Of a DNA stretch of 64,000 bases, positions 41,462 to 55,256 are shown piece after piece (the stretch's first letter is position 1; each line of letters begins with the position of its first letter). The translations under genes were made by a program, and so were the position numbers. The DNA is taken from NCBI GenBank assembly GCA_000442015.1, contig KE561067.1, positions 45,741 to 109,740 of the forward strand. Direction: 5' to 3'. The notes beneath the pieces are model-generated. The model saw nothing but the letters and a program-made list of their open reading frames with translations, searched no databases and was not told the DNA's origin. Origin of the DNA: Rozella allomycis CSF55. Its lineage: Eukaryota; Rozellomycota.

Positions 41462-42671
41462 ATGACCCAAGCGCATTCAGTTCTAGTCGGAATATCTTTA
41501 GGCACTTATTCTTGCTCTGTGAGTCATTTCAAGGATGGCCACCCTGAAATCATCCCAAATGAAGATGGCGATCGTTTTATTCCTTCCGTTATTACATTTA
41601 CAGAAGATACTATAGTAAATTAATATTCCATTTTTAAAATAGCTTGTAGGGACCCAAGCAAAAATCCAAGCGTTTAAAAATCCAAGAACTACGATATGTG
41701 ATTTTATTGGAGTTCCATTCGTCGACTTTGAAAAAAACAAATCCTTTGACAAGGAGAGTGAAAAGTTCGAATTAGGAGAAAATTTTTACTCTTTTAAAGA
41801 GCTTTTGAGAATATATTTATCGACCTTGAAAGTTTCAGCTGAAACTTACCTCGGAAACACAATTACCGGGGTTGTCTTGTCTATTCCGTTTTCTTTGTCT
41901 AAAGAAGAGCGACTGGTTTATTTAGATGCTGCAAAAGAAGCTTCACTTAATGTCATTCAGCTACTTGATGACTCATCTAGTTCAATGTACCACGTCATAA
42001 ACAAATATGCTCCAGAAAAGAATGAAGTGAAGGCGTTAGTTGTGGATATTGGTTATTCTAGCTTGAAATTAAGCACTTTTCACTCAAAAGATGGTTTACT
42101 TGTAACTCCATCTCAAATCCAACACACGGATTTTGGGTCGTCAAGTTTGACAAGGGTATTATATAACCATTTTTCAACTGAATTTAAAAGGAAAACCGGG
42201 ATTGACATTAATGATTACAAGAAGTCTGTGATAAAAATGAAGAATGCAATAGAGAAAACTAAAATGTCTTTGTCAAATGCTGATGTTTCCAATTGCTTTG
42301 TTGAATCATTGGCGGAGGGTGTTGACTTTTCGTCAACTATCAATAGAAATAAATTCGAATTCATGTCAGAGTCGTTTTTTAACGGCTTCAAAACTGCTAT
42401 CGTGCAATCCCTGAACTCTTTTCCTGTAGATATGGTAATATTGACTGGAGCTTCTGCAAGAATTCCAAAAATTCAATTAATAGCCAAGAATATTTGTGCT
42501 AGTGCTACTGTTATTGTTTCACCTGAACCAGAAGCGGACAGCGTGAATGGCGCAGCCACTCAAGCTCAATTGTTCAAAAATCTCTTTGATTTTCAATTTA
42601 AAGAAGATGACGTACTCGGATTAAATGAAGAAGAATGCATTTTGGAAAATGGGTTATATAAAATCAAATAA
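41462..42671 (+). CDS. SSZ1: Atypical Hsp70 of the ribosome-associated complex
   Basis: 393 residues after removing intron 41615..41642 (28 nt; 1,182 nt remain). The ATPase domain is recognisable (VGISLGTYSCSVSHF, FIPSVITF, VVLSIPFSLSKEER, ALVVDIGYSSLKLS, VDMVILTGASARIPKIQ), but catalytic-phase residues diverge and there is no full substrate-binding domain or EEVD. The length fits Ssz1/HSPA14, the partner of zuotin on ribosomes, rather than a canonical 640-residue Hsp70. 35 bp separate it from ALG11. Confidence 0.85.
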
Positions 42672-42706
42672 ACGTGTCATTAGTAATTTTCACATTTAGT
42701 TTTTCA

Positions 42707-44159
42707 ATGTGGATAATCTTTTTTATCCTTATCATGGTTATCCTGCTTGGAAGACTCTTCAGGACTAAGAAGGTCGTCTTTTTCCATCCCTTTTGTATGT
42801 CGTTTGGTGGTGGTGAACGTGTTTTGTATACGTGGATGAAGTTTTTGAAAAATGATAAAGAAATAATGATTTTAACCGGAGAGAAATCAATAGATATAAT
42901 GAAAATCAGGGTAAGTTTTTACCTTGTTGAAAATAGGAACGATTTGATATTGATTTGTTNAATAGGAACGTTTTGATATTGATTTGTTAAACTACCCGAT
43001 AAAAGTTGTTTCATTGCACACAAGAAGATTATTGGATCCCCTCTTGTAATAATTTATGATGATAGTCACAGATTTCCTATAGCAACTTTATTTTTCCAAA
43101 TTTTAGGTTCTTTAATCATAGGTTTGGATTGTTGCGCCAAATTACTTTTCAAAAGTCCTGAAGTTCTAGTAGATACAACGGGGTGCGCTTTCATCTACCC
43201 AATAATTAAATTGTTCCTTGGTTGTAAAATTGTATCCTACGTACATTACCCTTTCATAAGGTAAAAATTGGTTGGTAAAATGAGAGTTCCGATATGCTTC
43301 AAATGGTTTCAAAAAGGGAATCAAATTATAACAACAAAAATTATATCACTAATAACAGTGCATTGACACAAGTTAAACTATATTACTACAAAATTCTATC
43401 TTTTGTATATTGTCTATGTGGTTCATTTGCTGATGAAATCCTCGTGAACTCAACGTGGACACACAATCATATCATCGAATTATGGCAAAACCCCGAAAAG
43501 ACTCACATTGTTTACCCCCCATGCGGCATTGAAAAACTAATAAACATTGATATAGTAAAGCCAAGAAATCCTATAATACTATCTATCGGGCAATTTAGGT
43601 ATTATTTTGATAAAATTTAAATAAGAAAGGAAAAGAACCATCAGTTGCAAATAGAGGCCTTTGCAAAATCTAATGCCAGGTCTACGCATAGGTTGATATT
43701 AGTCGGCGGTTGCAGGAATGAAGAAGATTATAGTCGCGTCTGTGAGTTAAAATCATTAGCGAACATTTTAAATGTATCAGAGAGAGTAGAATTTAAAGTG
43801 AACGTGAGCTTTGATGAACTGTACAATCTCCTTACCCTTGCAGACATTGGAATTCATACAATGCAAGATGAGCATTTTGGAATATGCGTTGTTGAATACA
43901 TGGTATACTTTGCATAAATACAATTTAGGCTGCGGGTCTTATTCCCATCGCTCATAACTCAGGTGGCCCCAAATTGGACATTGTCGATGAAAAATGTGGA
44001 TTTTTAGCTAAAAATGCTGAAGAATATTCGAATTCTATTAATGCCATCCTTTCAATGTCAATTAGGAAAAAGCAAATGTACCGAGAAAACGCACGATTGA
44101 AGATTGAGCAAACTTTTTCAGAAAGTCAATTCGCCAATAATATAGAATGCTTATTTTAA
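42707..44159 (+). CDS. ALG11: ALG11-type alpha-1,2-mannosyltransferase
   Basis: Adds the fourth and fifth mannose to the dolichol-linked N-glycan precursor on the cytosolic ER face. N-terminal anchor (MWIIFFILIMVILLGRLF), then VFFHPFCMSFGGGERVL (donor loop), GCKIVSYVHYPFI, LVNSTWTHNHI, ILSIGQFR, LILVGGCRNEEDYSRV, GIHTMQDEHFGICVVEYM and IAHNSGGPKLDIV. At least five introns. At the N at 42960 a 28-bp segment is written twice with one substitution (contig overlap), so the exon-intron structure there is inflated. Confidence 0.85.
42932..42988. repeat. 28-bp duplicated flank at N 42960 (assembly artefact)
   Basis: AATAGGAACGATTTGATATT and eight further bases end at the N and are repeated immediately after it with one change (A to T at the eleventh base). 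Same pattern as at 36729. Confidence 0.75.
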
Positions 44160-44231
44160 TAGTAAATATACTTGTTTATGGCAATTTTTGTTATTTTTTC
44201 TTTTAATACGCTTGGTGTGGCTAGGTTTAAA

Positions 44232-45564
<1,333 letters not shown>

Positions 45565-45765
45565 AAATAAAAAAACTTTTCTGCATTTTAGCAATAACAA
45601 TGAATGCCAACCATGCATTATCAGGCTTCAGCTAATGTTCACTAGAACCGACGTATCCTACGAAGCGAAAACTTCAAAATAGACCAAAATGCATATTATT
45701 TTGCTAGAGAATTTATTGCCTTCTCTGTAAATGACTGATAAATGCATTGCCTTGTCTATCGAATA

Positions 45766-46823
45766 CTAGTTTGTGTATGGTTCAAGTGTTTTCATCGCTG
45801 TAGAATATGCAAAGAATGTAACCGCGTTAGTTGGAAATGCTCTCACTATCGTTGCATTTAGTCCTCTAAAGAAAAAGTTTATGCCATGATTCTTATAATG
45901 ATCCTTAAAAACAGCCCATGTATTTCTATAACGAAAAGGTTGATCGAAATGTTCCGACTGCATGACTGTCTTTACTACGTCAAACGGATAAGTTGTTATC
46001 CAACTGCAAATACCCGCCATTCCACCTGCAAACATTAAAAGCATTGGATTTAACTGAGATGAGTCTCCGTCTTTCGAAAGTTTTCTGCAAATGTACTCGT
46101 AAGATGAAAAATAGGCACCGTAACTTGGCGTTTCACGTAAAATAGTAGCCGATATTCCTCTAAAACATCCTCGAAACCCTTTAACGCGATAGATTCTAGA
46201 CAAACAATTAAATGTCCCTTTATATGCATTTCTGTCTCCTTTTTTGACTTGATTCTGAAGCTGAATTTTGGCTAATTCTGTTGGCCCAGAAATGATGCTG
46301 TTCAAAAATCCTGATCCAGCACCGGCAACAAAAATTTGCTCTAAAGAAGGTTTCCTTTCATTTCACTATAAAGTTATTACTCTTTGGGATCATTTAATTG
46401 GTAATTTAGGATAGATCCATAGACTCCAAAAAGGAATGAGTTGACAAGAGTCACACCAATCATTGGCGCTGATATTCCTTTTAAAAGACCTAGAGCCAAA
46501 AAATGAAAATAAATCGTTTTACTGATTCTTCTTTGACAATCGTTTTAAAACAATGAATGGTTCCTTTATACTTTGGGTTTACAACATCTTGACTCTGTAA
46601 ACGGACCTATTAGATAAGATAAAAAGTATTTAAGTATTTACTTTGACGGTATCAAAAGGTTGACCTGCTAATACACCTCCAAGACCTTTCATTAGGATAT
46701 TGCATTGTTACCGGCGAATGTTCCAGAAATAAAGTTAGCTATGCTTGGATGAATGAATCCTTGTACATTGTAATCATCAGTTGGATTAATTTGCCCCGTA
46801 TCTAAATTTGATGAATCTGCCAT
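45766..46823 (-). CDS. Mitochondrial carrier, basic amino acid/carnitine type
   Basis: Three SLC25 repeats: GGVLAGQPFDTVKVRLQSQD, SGPTELAKIQLQNQ and TTYPFDVVKTVMQSE, each followed by a GxxRG-like motif (FRGISATILRETPSYG, FFRGLNATIVRAFPTNAV). The PSYGAYF and RAFPTNAVTFF blocks fit the SLC25A20/29/45 and yeast Ymc1/Crc1 group, whose substrates are basic amino acids, carnitine or glycine. Four introns; a 26-nt one restores TFAGLGGVLAGQPFD. ATG 46823 starts MADSSNLDTGQINP. Transport substrate cannot be assigned. Confidence 0.8.
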
Positions 46824-47086
46824 TCTCCAATTAGCATTCACTTTAGGTTTTATGGGCCTTGACCAGGCTTGACAAAAATAGAACGCATGTTTTATGAGAT
46901 GAACTTCAGTTCAAAAATTAAAGGCATTATCGTGCAGTGACATATATATATATATAGCGGAATTTGATGCACGAAATGGGGGCTTTAGGAATTCAACTTG
47001 AAGTTCAATTATCTAGACCATGCAAGTTCAAAGGGGATTCAACATTAAGCGTATAATAATTGTTAAAGAAGAAATTTAAACTAAAT
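46824..47086. other. Intergenic interval with a short TA run
   Basis: Between the divergent sides of the carrier and the kinase 3' end. Contains an alternating TA run at about 46942-46956. No gene or RNA seen. Confidence 0.4.
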
Positions 47087-50000
47087 TTATTTTTGAATTG
47101 GCTGCAGATTATTTAATATCAGAGTGGCTAATGCAGAACCAATTACAAAGTTGCCTTCATTTGTTATGTCCTTTAAAGTTGAAATTAAGGTAGAATCACA
47201 CGGAAAATTTGGATTTTGCCATTGTTCAGCCATTTTTAGTAAAAGTTTTAGTAAATTGATTCTAATATTTGGATGATTCTTAAGTTTGTTAATTTTCCCG
47301 ATGAAAGACTCAATAACGGAAGGAATTGTCAATGAGAAACATATGTCTCTTGAGTCTGTTATTAATTTAAACAAAGAGTTGGTTATTGATTCTAAACTCA
47401 ACGTCGCATAATTGCACAAATCTATTAGAAAAGTTAGGTTTTCATTCAACAGCAACGTTTTCTCCACATAATCCCTATCTTCATTGAACCAAGAGCAAAT
47501 GGCTTCTAAAGAATTTGGAGCCCAATATTCATCTTCAAGCATTCCAATTAGAAACAAAAGCAAATCATTTTCCTTTAAAAGTGGTCGACATTGGCTAGTT
47601 CGGGCCATTTCACAAAGAATTGGAATTGTTAGCGATTTTCTACTTCCACCTCCAACAAAAGTTAGTTTCATTAATTCAGGAATTACATTATTGGATGTAA
47701 ATCTAAAAATTCTGCTAGAGTTTAACCTGAAGAGCTTTAGGCCAATCAACAAGGCTTGATTTTTTATTTCCTCTTATAAAAAACAATAATTCTGTACACT
47801 TATAAACGCATAATTTGGCTCCTTTAAACAATCCGCCAGAATCTCAATGTAGTCCAAATGTTCCAGTAAAGGATGTGAAATTTCCAAATCACATATGTTC
47901 CTAAGTACTTTAATCCAGAGAAGAATGTGTTGGTTGCTTAGTTCATAGAATAGTAATTGAAAATCTATTTATTACGAAACCATATATCATACTAAATAAT
48001 ACAGCATTCGTGCAGAACTTTTCTTTAGTACCATGATCTGCATTTGACAAAAGCAATAATATTGATAAAGCATCCTTGCATATTCCTTGTGATATTTCAT
48101 CATCCTTAATGCTAAAATCATTTATTATTTCAATAAATCGAAGAATGTGCTGTTCACAGGACAATATCCTACAAATGTCATTTTTAGAGAAATGGTGTTT
48201 GAAAAGGTTGCCAATGCAGAAAATGCATCGTGCGATAACGCCACGATCGGATGAATTCAAAACATCTAACATGACTTTTACCCCATCACAGGCAACAAAT
48301 GTTGCAACTATTTCTTTAAATGAACAAATAATTTCAAGTGAAATGGAAAATGTTTCTAAACATTCGTAAAATGGGAATCTTAAAANACATTCGTAAAATG
48401 GGAACCTTAAAAGAATAGGAATTCCTCCTAATTTTGAAAACTTGTCGATGTATTCAAAATCCTTTCTAACAATCAAAAATTAAAATAATATTATTATATT
48501 ACTTGATTAAATAAGTTCAAAACGTGTTCTGATCTATAATGTTCCAGGGCCTGGATAAAGTCAAAATAACCTTTAGATTTGATAAACGGTAAACGGGCTA
48601 TTGGATACTTTCTAATCCCAGAAACCTAAATAATAATAAGCCAAATATAATACCAAATTTTCACAGTGCAACTTTATTTGACTTTGTTCATATCGTCCAC
48701 ATTGTAAAAGGGAATCCCAAGACATCTCCAGCCATTTTATTTCTTCTCTTTCTTCAATTGGCACTACTATGAAATCTTTAGACTCAAGCCTAATTAATTC
48801 CAACTCTGCCAGGTCATCAATTGAATCTGCAATCGATACTTTCATTTTGCTTATTTTTAAATCCGCGTCATCATTTAGCTTAAATGCCAAATTATAATCT
48901 TCATTTTCATCCTCAATAGTAGAAGAAAAATTTATTTTATTAGGCGGACTGGAATTTTCATTCTTAGACCCTTGCACAAATTTCAGTAACGTGGAAGCGT
49001 CCACGTCATCCCAATCGTCATCATCTCCTTTTATATCGCCTATCATACTAACGTTTTCATCGATTAGTGACGATTGGACTATTTGTTTGGATACGTACTC
49101 CCCCTTTCGAACCACAGAACCCTCAGCAAATTCGCTATCATCGATAGAATTCACAAATTCATCCAAGTGGCCCATGGCTGATTCAAAGTTTTCTTCATCA
49201 TTAAGCATATGCTATATTTTTCGATTAAGATTATAGAATACCTTTTCATGGCCTTTTGTAATCCATGGGTGACGTAGAAGCTTTGAGGCACTCACCCGCA
49301 AATTGACATCCTTTTGGAAAGTAAGCATCAGAAAATCTTTAAGAGCCTAAGTTTTAATCAATTGGCATTTTGCTACATTAGATATTCCGTCTGGAAGCGG
49401 TGGATGCTCATCATTAACGATGCGATACAATGCTGCCATTGGAGACAGATGAAAGTATGGAGGTTGGCCTTGAATTAATTCAATAGTAGTGCAACCAACA
49501 CTCCATATATCCGACCCAGTGTTAACACCTGATAATTCAATGACTTCAGGTGCCACTTAATTTGATAGTATTTAGCTTTATTACTCCAATAAGGCGAGCC
49601 TATTATCATCGAGTCGTCTTGAGTGTCACTAAATCCCACGCTGACACCAAAATCTGCTAGTTTCACCCGACCATCTTTTGTCGTCAATATATTGGCTCCT
49701 TTTATATCTCTATGAATAACTCCTTGGTCGTGGAGAAAACAAAGCCCTTTAAGAACTTGCGATATATAAAAGCTAACCAATGATTCAGGAATTTTTCCAA
49801 ACTTTTTACAAATTGTTACCAATGAACCATTTTCGCATAGCCTAACAATCAAAAAATGGCTCTTTACTCTAACATTATATTCAAGTATCCGTCTTCTTCT
49901 GAAGACCCGATATATTCCACAATGTTGTCATGTTTGAGCCGTTTTAACAACTCTATTTCAGCCTGTTCTAAAGCGTTAATGTTATTACTCTGATAGCTTC

Positions 50001-50196
50001 CAACTCTGATTTCTTCATGCTTTCGCATTTAACTTGTTTAATCGCTATACAGTTTCCCGTGTTAATATTAATGCATCGGTAGACAGTGGCAAATGCTCCC
50101 TTTCCCAAACAATCCCCAACTTGCTATCTTTTGGAGCATAATAAATAATTCTTACATATGATTTACATATTATTGAACCGGCAGATGTTTTCTGCA
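47087..50196 (-). CDS. SepH/Cdc7-type (MAP3K-epsilon) septation kinase
   Basis: N-terminal kinase domain: [16 protein letters not shown] (P-loop), [75 protein letters not shown]. An acidic linker ([18 protein letters not shown]) follows, then a long ARM-repeat region ([47 protein letters not shown]). This layout is that of fission yeast Cdc7, Aspergillus SepH and plant MAP3K-epsilon in septation/mitotic exit signalling. Many short introns. The N at 48386 carries a 26-bp contig-overlap duplication (RFPFYEC written twice). Confidence 0.85.
48360..48412. repeat. 26-bp duplicated flank at N 48386 (assembly artefact)
   Basis: ACATTCGTAAAATGGGAATC plus six bases precede the N and recur after it with one T/C change. 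It lies inside the ARM region of the kinase and adds nine false codons. Confidence 0.75.
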
Positions 50197-50371
50197 TTAA
50201 TAACAATGACTAATTGGTGGCGTAGTCATTAACATTAATTCTGAACTTACCTCGATCAATAAGAAGCATAAGTGCATAGCAAGTTAAGAAATAAAATCTA
50301 GAATCTTGTTTTTTGCAAAAATGTTCATTCAAAAGGAAATATTCCAAACCTAAATTTTTTCGTGGCTTAGA

Positions 50372-51911
50372 ATGAATATTTACACGTCCGCTCTTCTTAG
50401 AGAAGCGTCCCCACCACCGCGTAAAAGGTTGGGGGATCATCAAAATACACCAATTCCAAAAAAAGTTCCGTTAGCGGTGGTTTCAGAAAAACCTACCAAT
50501 GATGAAAGTCTCAATAATCTTATAGAGCAATACCAATATCACACAAAAAAACTTGATGAAATTCTGACAAAAATCAGTCTCATTTTAGGCGGACACTCAG
50601 GACAGTCTATTCCACATCTTTCTGAATTCGATCAATCTTTCCTTGAAAACTTTGCAAGTCCTAACGATGATAACGGCCAAAATTTTATTCCAGAAATTTT
50701 AAGCTCGCCAAGGAAGGAAGACATTGATAATTTACATGACGATAAAACAGAAATTAACCATGTTAGCCATATTTCAAACATTAACATCCACACGAAACAA
50801 AAAGTATTTTCTCGAAAACCAAGAGGGATTTACTGTAACCAAAATGGACCATTAATTGCAGCTTCAAGTCTGGATGGGACTGTTCAAGTTCATGATTACG
50901 AGAGTCAAAAGTAAAGACAAAATTAGCATTTCATAGATTGAACTCAACTTTTATCCCTTTTCCGGGCCATTGGGTAGAAATAATGACGTGGATACCCGCC
51001 TCAAATAAGGCTGTTCTGATATCTTCAACAAAAGATACAACTACTCCTTCCAATGTGTGTTTTGTCCCAGATATGGTAAAAAATATTCTTGAAAATACTC
51101 AGAGTTCATCAAATCCATCCACCATACCATTATCTGGGTCTTTAGAGCCAAAAGGGATTATGGATATCGAAATTGACCCGAATATTTTTGCAGATAACTT
51201 TTCATTTTTTACTTGCTCGAAAGATAAATTAATTGTATATTTTTCTATATTTTTTTATCAAGATTCAATGGAAGGTCAACGAGGACCTAAAAACTGAAAC
51301 GAAGGTCGTTCATAACATACATACGACCTTTATAAATAGTCTTAGACTTAAAGACCGAGATTTAATTTCTGGAGGGTCCGATTTCAGATTCGTGATTTGG
51401 AATTTGGACCGATCAGAAAAATCGTTAGAGTTAAAAATGCCAGGGAGAGTCAATCATGTCATGGTTAATTCCAATCAGTCAAATCTTTCACTTTCTTGGT
51501 AGAAATTTCACTTAATGCTTACTTAGTTTATCTTTGAAAAACAACCAATTTCGATTATTTGATCATAGACAACATAAGATTGTAAACGAATTTGGTTGGG
51601 AGGAAGTAAAGAGACTTTGTACATAATATAGAGTGATAATTTATCAAAGTATATTTATCCTTCTTGGCACCAAAATGGTCACATTGTGGCTTGCGGTACA
51701 AGCACACTTGAAAGGCCATGTGTGAACATTTGGGATATCAGATTTCTAAAAGATGGTAAACCATCGCAACACATAATGTGTCATAGTAATGAAATACATT
51801 TAGTCCCAAAAAGGTAAACGAATTAACCAAACATTGTGGCTTCCGAACGGAAAGTCCCTTGCTACGATTTCGTCAGATTGCTCTATGAGCTTTATTGACT
51901 ATACCATTTGA
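50372..51911 (+). CDS. WD40-repeat protein
   Basis: The N-terminal 150 residues are polar with a coiled segment (NLIEQYQYHTKKLDEILTKI), then WD40 blades: GPLIAASSLDGTVQVHDYES, SGGSDFRFVIWNLDRSE, FRLFDHRQHK, CGTSTLERPCVNIWDIRF and NGKSLATISSDCSMSFIDYT. Five to six short introns. ATG 50372 is 175 bp from the kinase ATG on the other strand; that interval shows no gene I can support. The specific WD40 family was not recognised. Confidence 0.7.
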
Positions 51912-51937
51912 AGAATGGAATAAATATTTTTTTATTT

Positions 51938-52462
51938 TTAAACAAGTGCATCTGCATCTTTGCTTAATAGCCTATAATTGATAGTTTTGGATTTGGTATA
52001 CACCATGTAGCAGATAGCTAAACCAGATGCACCTAATAGTGCAAGGGGAAGGCTCAAGCCCCACCAATCTTCTTCGTTGTTTTCAATGCTTTGACTTTCA
52101 TCCTCTGATACGGCTTCAATGAATAATAAGTTCTCATCTTTATTTTTTCCAGGGACGTCAACAAATATTGGAACTTTTTGATCTGTTTCAGGAATTTCTG
52201 TCGTATTCTCCTCATATTTATCAACTTCATTCCCTTTCTGATCAACAATTACGTGCTTATCAACATGTTCGATTACTTCTACATTTCCTTGATCATCGCT
52301 TATGATGTTGTCAGTTTTGGTCACCATATCCACATAAGATTGGCCAGATATTTGAATGGGTTTGTTTTCAGTTGTGGTAACTTTTGTAAGAATATTTGGA
52401 TGAAGCCGACAAAAATTAGTGCTGAAAAACAATACAATCAAAAGGAAACCAGATAGATACAT
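51938..52462 (-). CDS. Type I single-pass membrane protein (paralogue of 10453..11067)
   Basis: 174 residues, intronless. Signal peptide (LSGFLLIVLFFSTNFC), ectodomain with GQSYVDMVTKTDNI, DDQGNVEVIEHVDKHVIVDQ and KGNEVDKYEE, then an acidic stem (EDESQSIENNEED), a transmembrane helix LSLPLALLGASGLAICYMVY and a short tail NYRLLSKDADALV. The order and motif spacing match the gene at 10453. No known domain; together they define a small family of likely surface proteins. Confidence 0.65.
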   Translation of the reverse strand: MYLSGFLLIVLFFSTNFCRLHPNILTKVTTTENKPIQISGQSYVDMVTKTDNIISDDQGNVEVIEHVDKHVIVDQKGNEVDKYEENTTEIPETDQKVPIFVDVPGKNKDENLLFIEAVSEDESQSIENNEEDWWGLSLPLALLGASGLAICYMVYTKSKTINYRLLSKDADALV

Positions 52463-52611
52463 ATGTTACAAAGGAGGTGTCTTCTACTATTTATTACACA
52501 CAATGTCCAATTAGAAGGGCGCGTAGCTAAAAATAGGATTTCCCTACTATAATTAATCCATTTGTTTTTATATGTGTTAACTCATTCTAATGATTAATGG
52601 ATTTTTTATTG

Positions 52612-54235
52612 TTAAATTAAGATAGTGTCAAATAGCTGAAACCTTCGCGTATTTTGAATGGAATAATAATGAATGCAACCCTTTAGCCTCTTTAATGGAT
52701 TATTGCTAGGATTATGAATTACGCCATTGTCATCAATAATCAAGCCCAGTTTATTGACAGCTTTATTTTTCAAGACATTGTATGAAGCAGAGTTCTTTAA
52801 CAAATTTACTGGAGTTAAACCTGTAAAAAATGATTCCTTAAATTATTAATTTATGGGATTTACCGCTTGATCGCCGTATATAATTACAGGTAGAAATCTT
52901 CTGTCAGAATATAGAATGAGGCAAAACTTAAACTTATATTTAACTTTGTCCTCATGAGAAATTTCACCGCACTTTGCACACTTCAAGTGGTCATCAGGTC
53001 CCTTAATGGTACCAAAGCTAGATAAATTTTAATGCATTGAATACCACTGTTGACAGAAGGGACAAACAGGTACAACCCAATCAACCAGTCGTTCCGGAAA
53101 CGCACCTGCGATGGCCCCTTCAAAATGAAAAATTCCGAATACATTATTTAAAGTCTCTATGCTCTTGGTTGAGAGAATTTGGGAATCCTGGCAATTACAG
53201 TCTATCTTTGTGCAAAGGTTTGAGGTTTTAAATGGCATTTTCACCTCTCGAGATAGTGCTGGTAGTGGATTTTGAAGCGAGCGCCTATACGATAAATTTA
53301 ACCAACTTACGTGAGGATATTTTTAGCCAACGGGTGATCTGAGTCAAGAATTTTAAATATTTCTTCAAATGGTTTACATACACTGCCTCTTAAAGAAAAT
53401 ATATATTTTGGTTCATCTTCTCTATTTTTCTTTACGAACAAATGCGAAATTTGGTAGACTTTGCCAAATTGAAGGGCGCTACATTGTTCAACGTGCCTAT
53501 CCCAGGCAATTAATAAACTAGTGGGTGTACTGTTATTTTGAAAACTGCGATGGGTGAAAATACGAAAGTCTTACCAAAAGTCTGGGTTTTCTGTATAATC
53601 TGTTACTTCAAGGATCAGCATGTTCTCCCGGGGTAAATCCTTTATTTTTAAGACTCTGACCACTAAAGACACGCTTGTCATATTTTGATTGGCGTTTTTA
53701 ATCTCAATAAAATCAAAAGTCTTTGGTTCAATGCAGGAAGGTAGTTCTGAATCTGTTTTTGCAAGTACAATAGCTTGCTCGATGTTAAATTGATCGCTGG
53801 CAGCAGGCGTCGATAGATCTCGAATAGGCAATGCATTATGAAAAATATTTTCTATCTCATCGTAAACAAAACACCCAAAATCCCCCAAAGACATTCCTTT
53901 CAAGTTAGAATTCGTACTTATAACCTAATTTGTTACTTTATCTATCATATCCCATACTTTAAACTTTGTCAATACAACAACTTTTGCATTTATTTCTTCG
54001 CTAGGAGGAAAGTATGCCAAAGAACTCTTAAAGATACGTGCGTCAAAAAAGATGTTTGGTTTCTTCAAGTCTGTCAAAGTTATTGTCATCATGAAATCTA
54101 TTATCACACAACGCTTGTGTTACCAGCTCCTTTACATTTTGTGGGACTTAGAATACATTGCACCCTCCCAATAATATTAATCACCTGCTTTACGAGAGTT
54201 TCGTTAATTTCTGAAGGCGAAAGTAGAATAGTCAT
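52612..54235 (-). CDS. POT1: POT1-like telomere single-strand binding protein
   Basis: The N-terminal OB fold resembles telomere-protection POT1: [59 protein letters not shown] second OB-like segment follows ([20 protein letters not shown], then [10 protein letters not shown] and [10 protein letters not shown]). The C-terminal part has Cys pairs VCPFCQQWY and CAKCGE, as in the zinc-bound OB of POT1. At least six introns; a 26-nt one after KCKGA restores [11 protein letters not shown]. Assignment rests on order and motifs, so it is likely but not certain. Confidence 0.6.
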
Positions 54236-54258
54236 TTAGAAAAAATCGGAAAGGCATC

Positions 54259-55157
54259 ATGATTATTTTAAATTGTTTAATGCAAGCTAGTAATGCCATG
54301 AAGAAAAAGTCAGCTTTATGGCCCGTGTTACTATGTATTGCTTTGATGAATGTTCCACTAGTCATTTGGTACATCTACATATCATTGAAGGAGCATTTTG
54401 TTTATTTGGGGCTAGTGTGTTATTTTCATACTTATGCGATAATATCAATGACTAGAGTATTTCTGACCAATCCAGGCTATTATCCAAAGTTGGATATTGA
54501 TTATTTCGAACATGTTTATAATCCAAATCCCACATATCCAGTCTCTTCTACTGATGTGTTTCCAAGCCAGATAGAACTCGAGCTAAAGGGAGTTCGGGTC
54601 ATTCAGAAGTTTTGCAATACGTGTAAATTTTACAGACCTTTAAGATGTACTCATTGTTCAATTTGCGATAGATGTGTTGGTAAAAAAAGTAGAGGTGCCT
54701 AAATAAATTAGATAGGTTTGACCATCATTGCCCATGGCTAGGGAATTGCATTGGCAGAAGAAATTATAGATTCTTCTTATCGTTTTTATGCTCATGCACA
54801 ATGCTGTTAGTTGTAGTTTTTGTTAGCTCGGTAACGTTGCTAGTTAGGAACTTGAGCCTTGGGGAATCTGTTTCGTATGATCCATCAAGCATTGCAGGTA
54901 TATTTCTAATTTCATACAGCTTTATTATTTTTTGGTCAGTGGGTGGCCTATTTGGCTTCCATTGTTTCCTCGCGTCTAGAGATATGACAACAAATGAACA
55001 AGTACAAACTTTATAATCGAATGAAAAGATAAAATGGTCTATAGATAAAAGATTTAATGCAAATCAGCATCCTCCTAATTCATATGGAGGTCACCTGTTT
55101 TCAAATTGTTTTCATGTTATTTTCTCTGCACCCTGGAATAAAAAGTATGCATCGTAA
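54259..55157 (+). CDS. DHHC palmitoyltransferase
   Basis: S-acylates cytosolic cysteines at Golgi/vacuole-type membranes. Two TM segments ([36 protein letters not shown]), the DHHC cysteine-rich domain [20 protein letters not shown] followed by [18 protein letters not shown], two more TMs and the TTxE motif MTTNEQ. The catalytic DHHC is assembled only after removing a 32-nt intron near 54679..54710. The final exon after a 27-nt intron reads [18 protein letters not shown] and ends at 55157. Closest in layout to Pfa3/ZDHHC2/15 type enzymes. Confidence 0.88.
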
Positions 55158-55256
55158 AAATTGTTTAATAAAATCAGCATTAAAATTAATATAAGTCTTA
55201 GCTCCTTTATTTGAATATATCTAGGTTATTTCATACTTAATTGTTTTATCAACGGT

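Noticed and set aside
50210-50371. Extra minus-strand gene or 5' exon between the kinase and the WD40 gene
   Set aside because: The frame is open only by overlap with the WD40 coding sequence and shows no recognisable motif.
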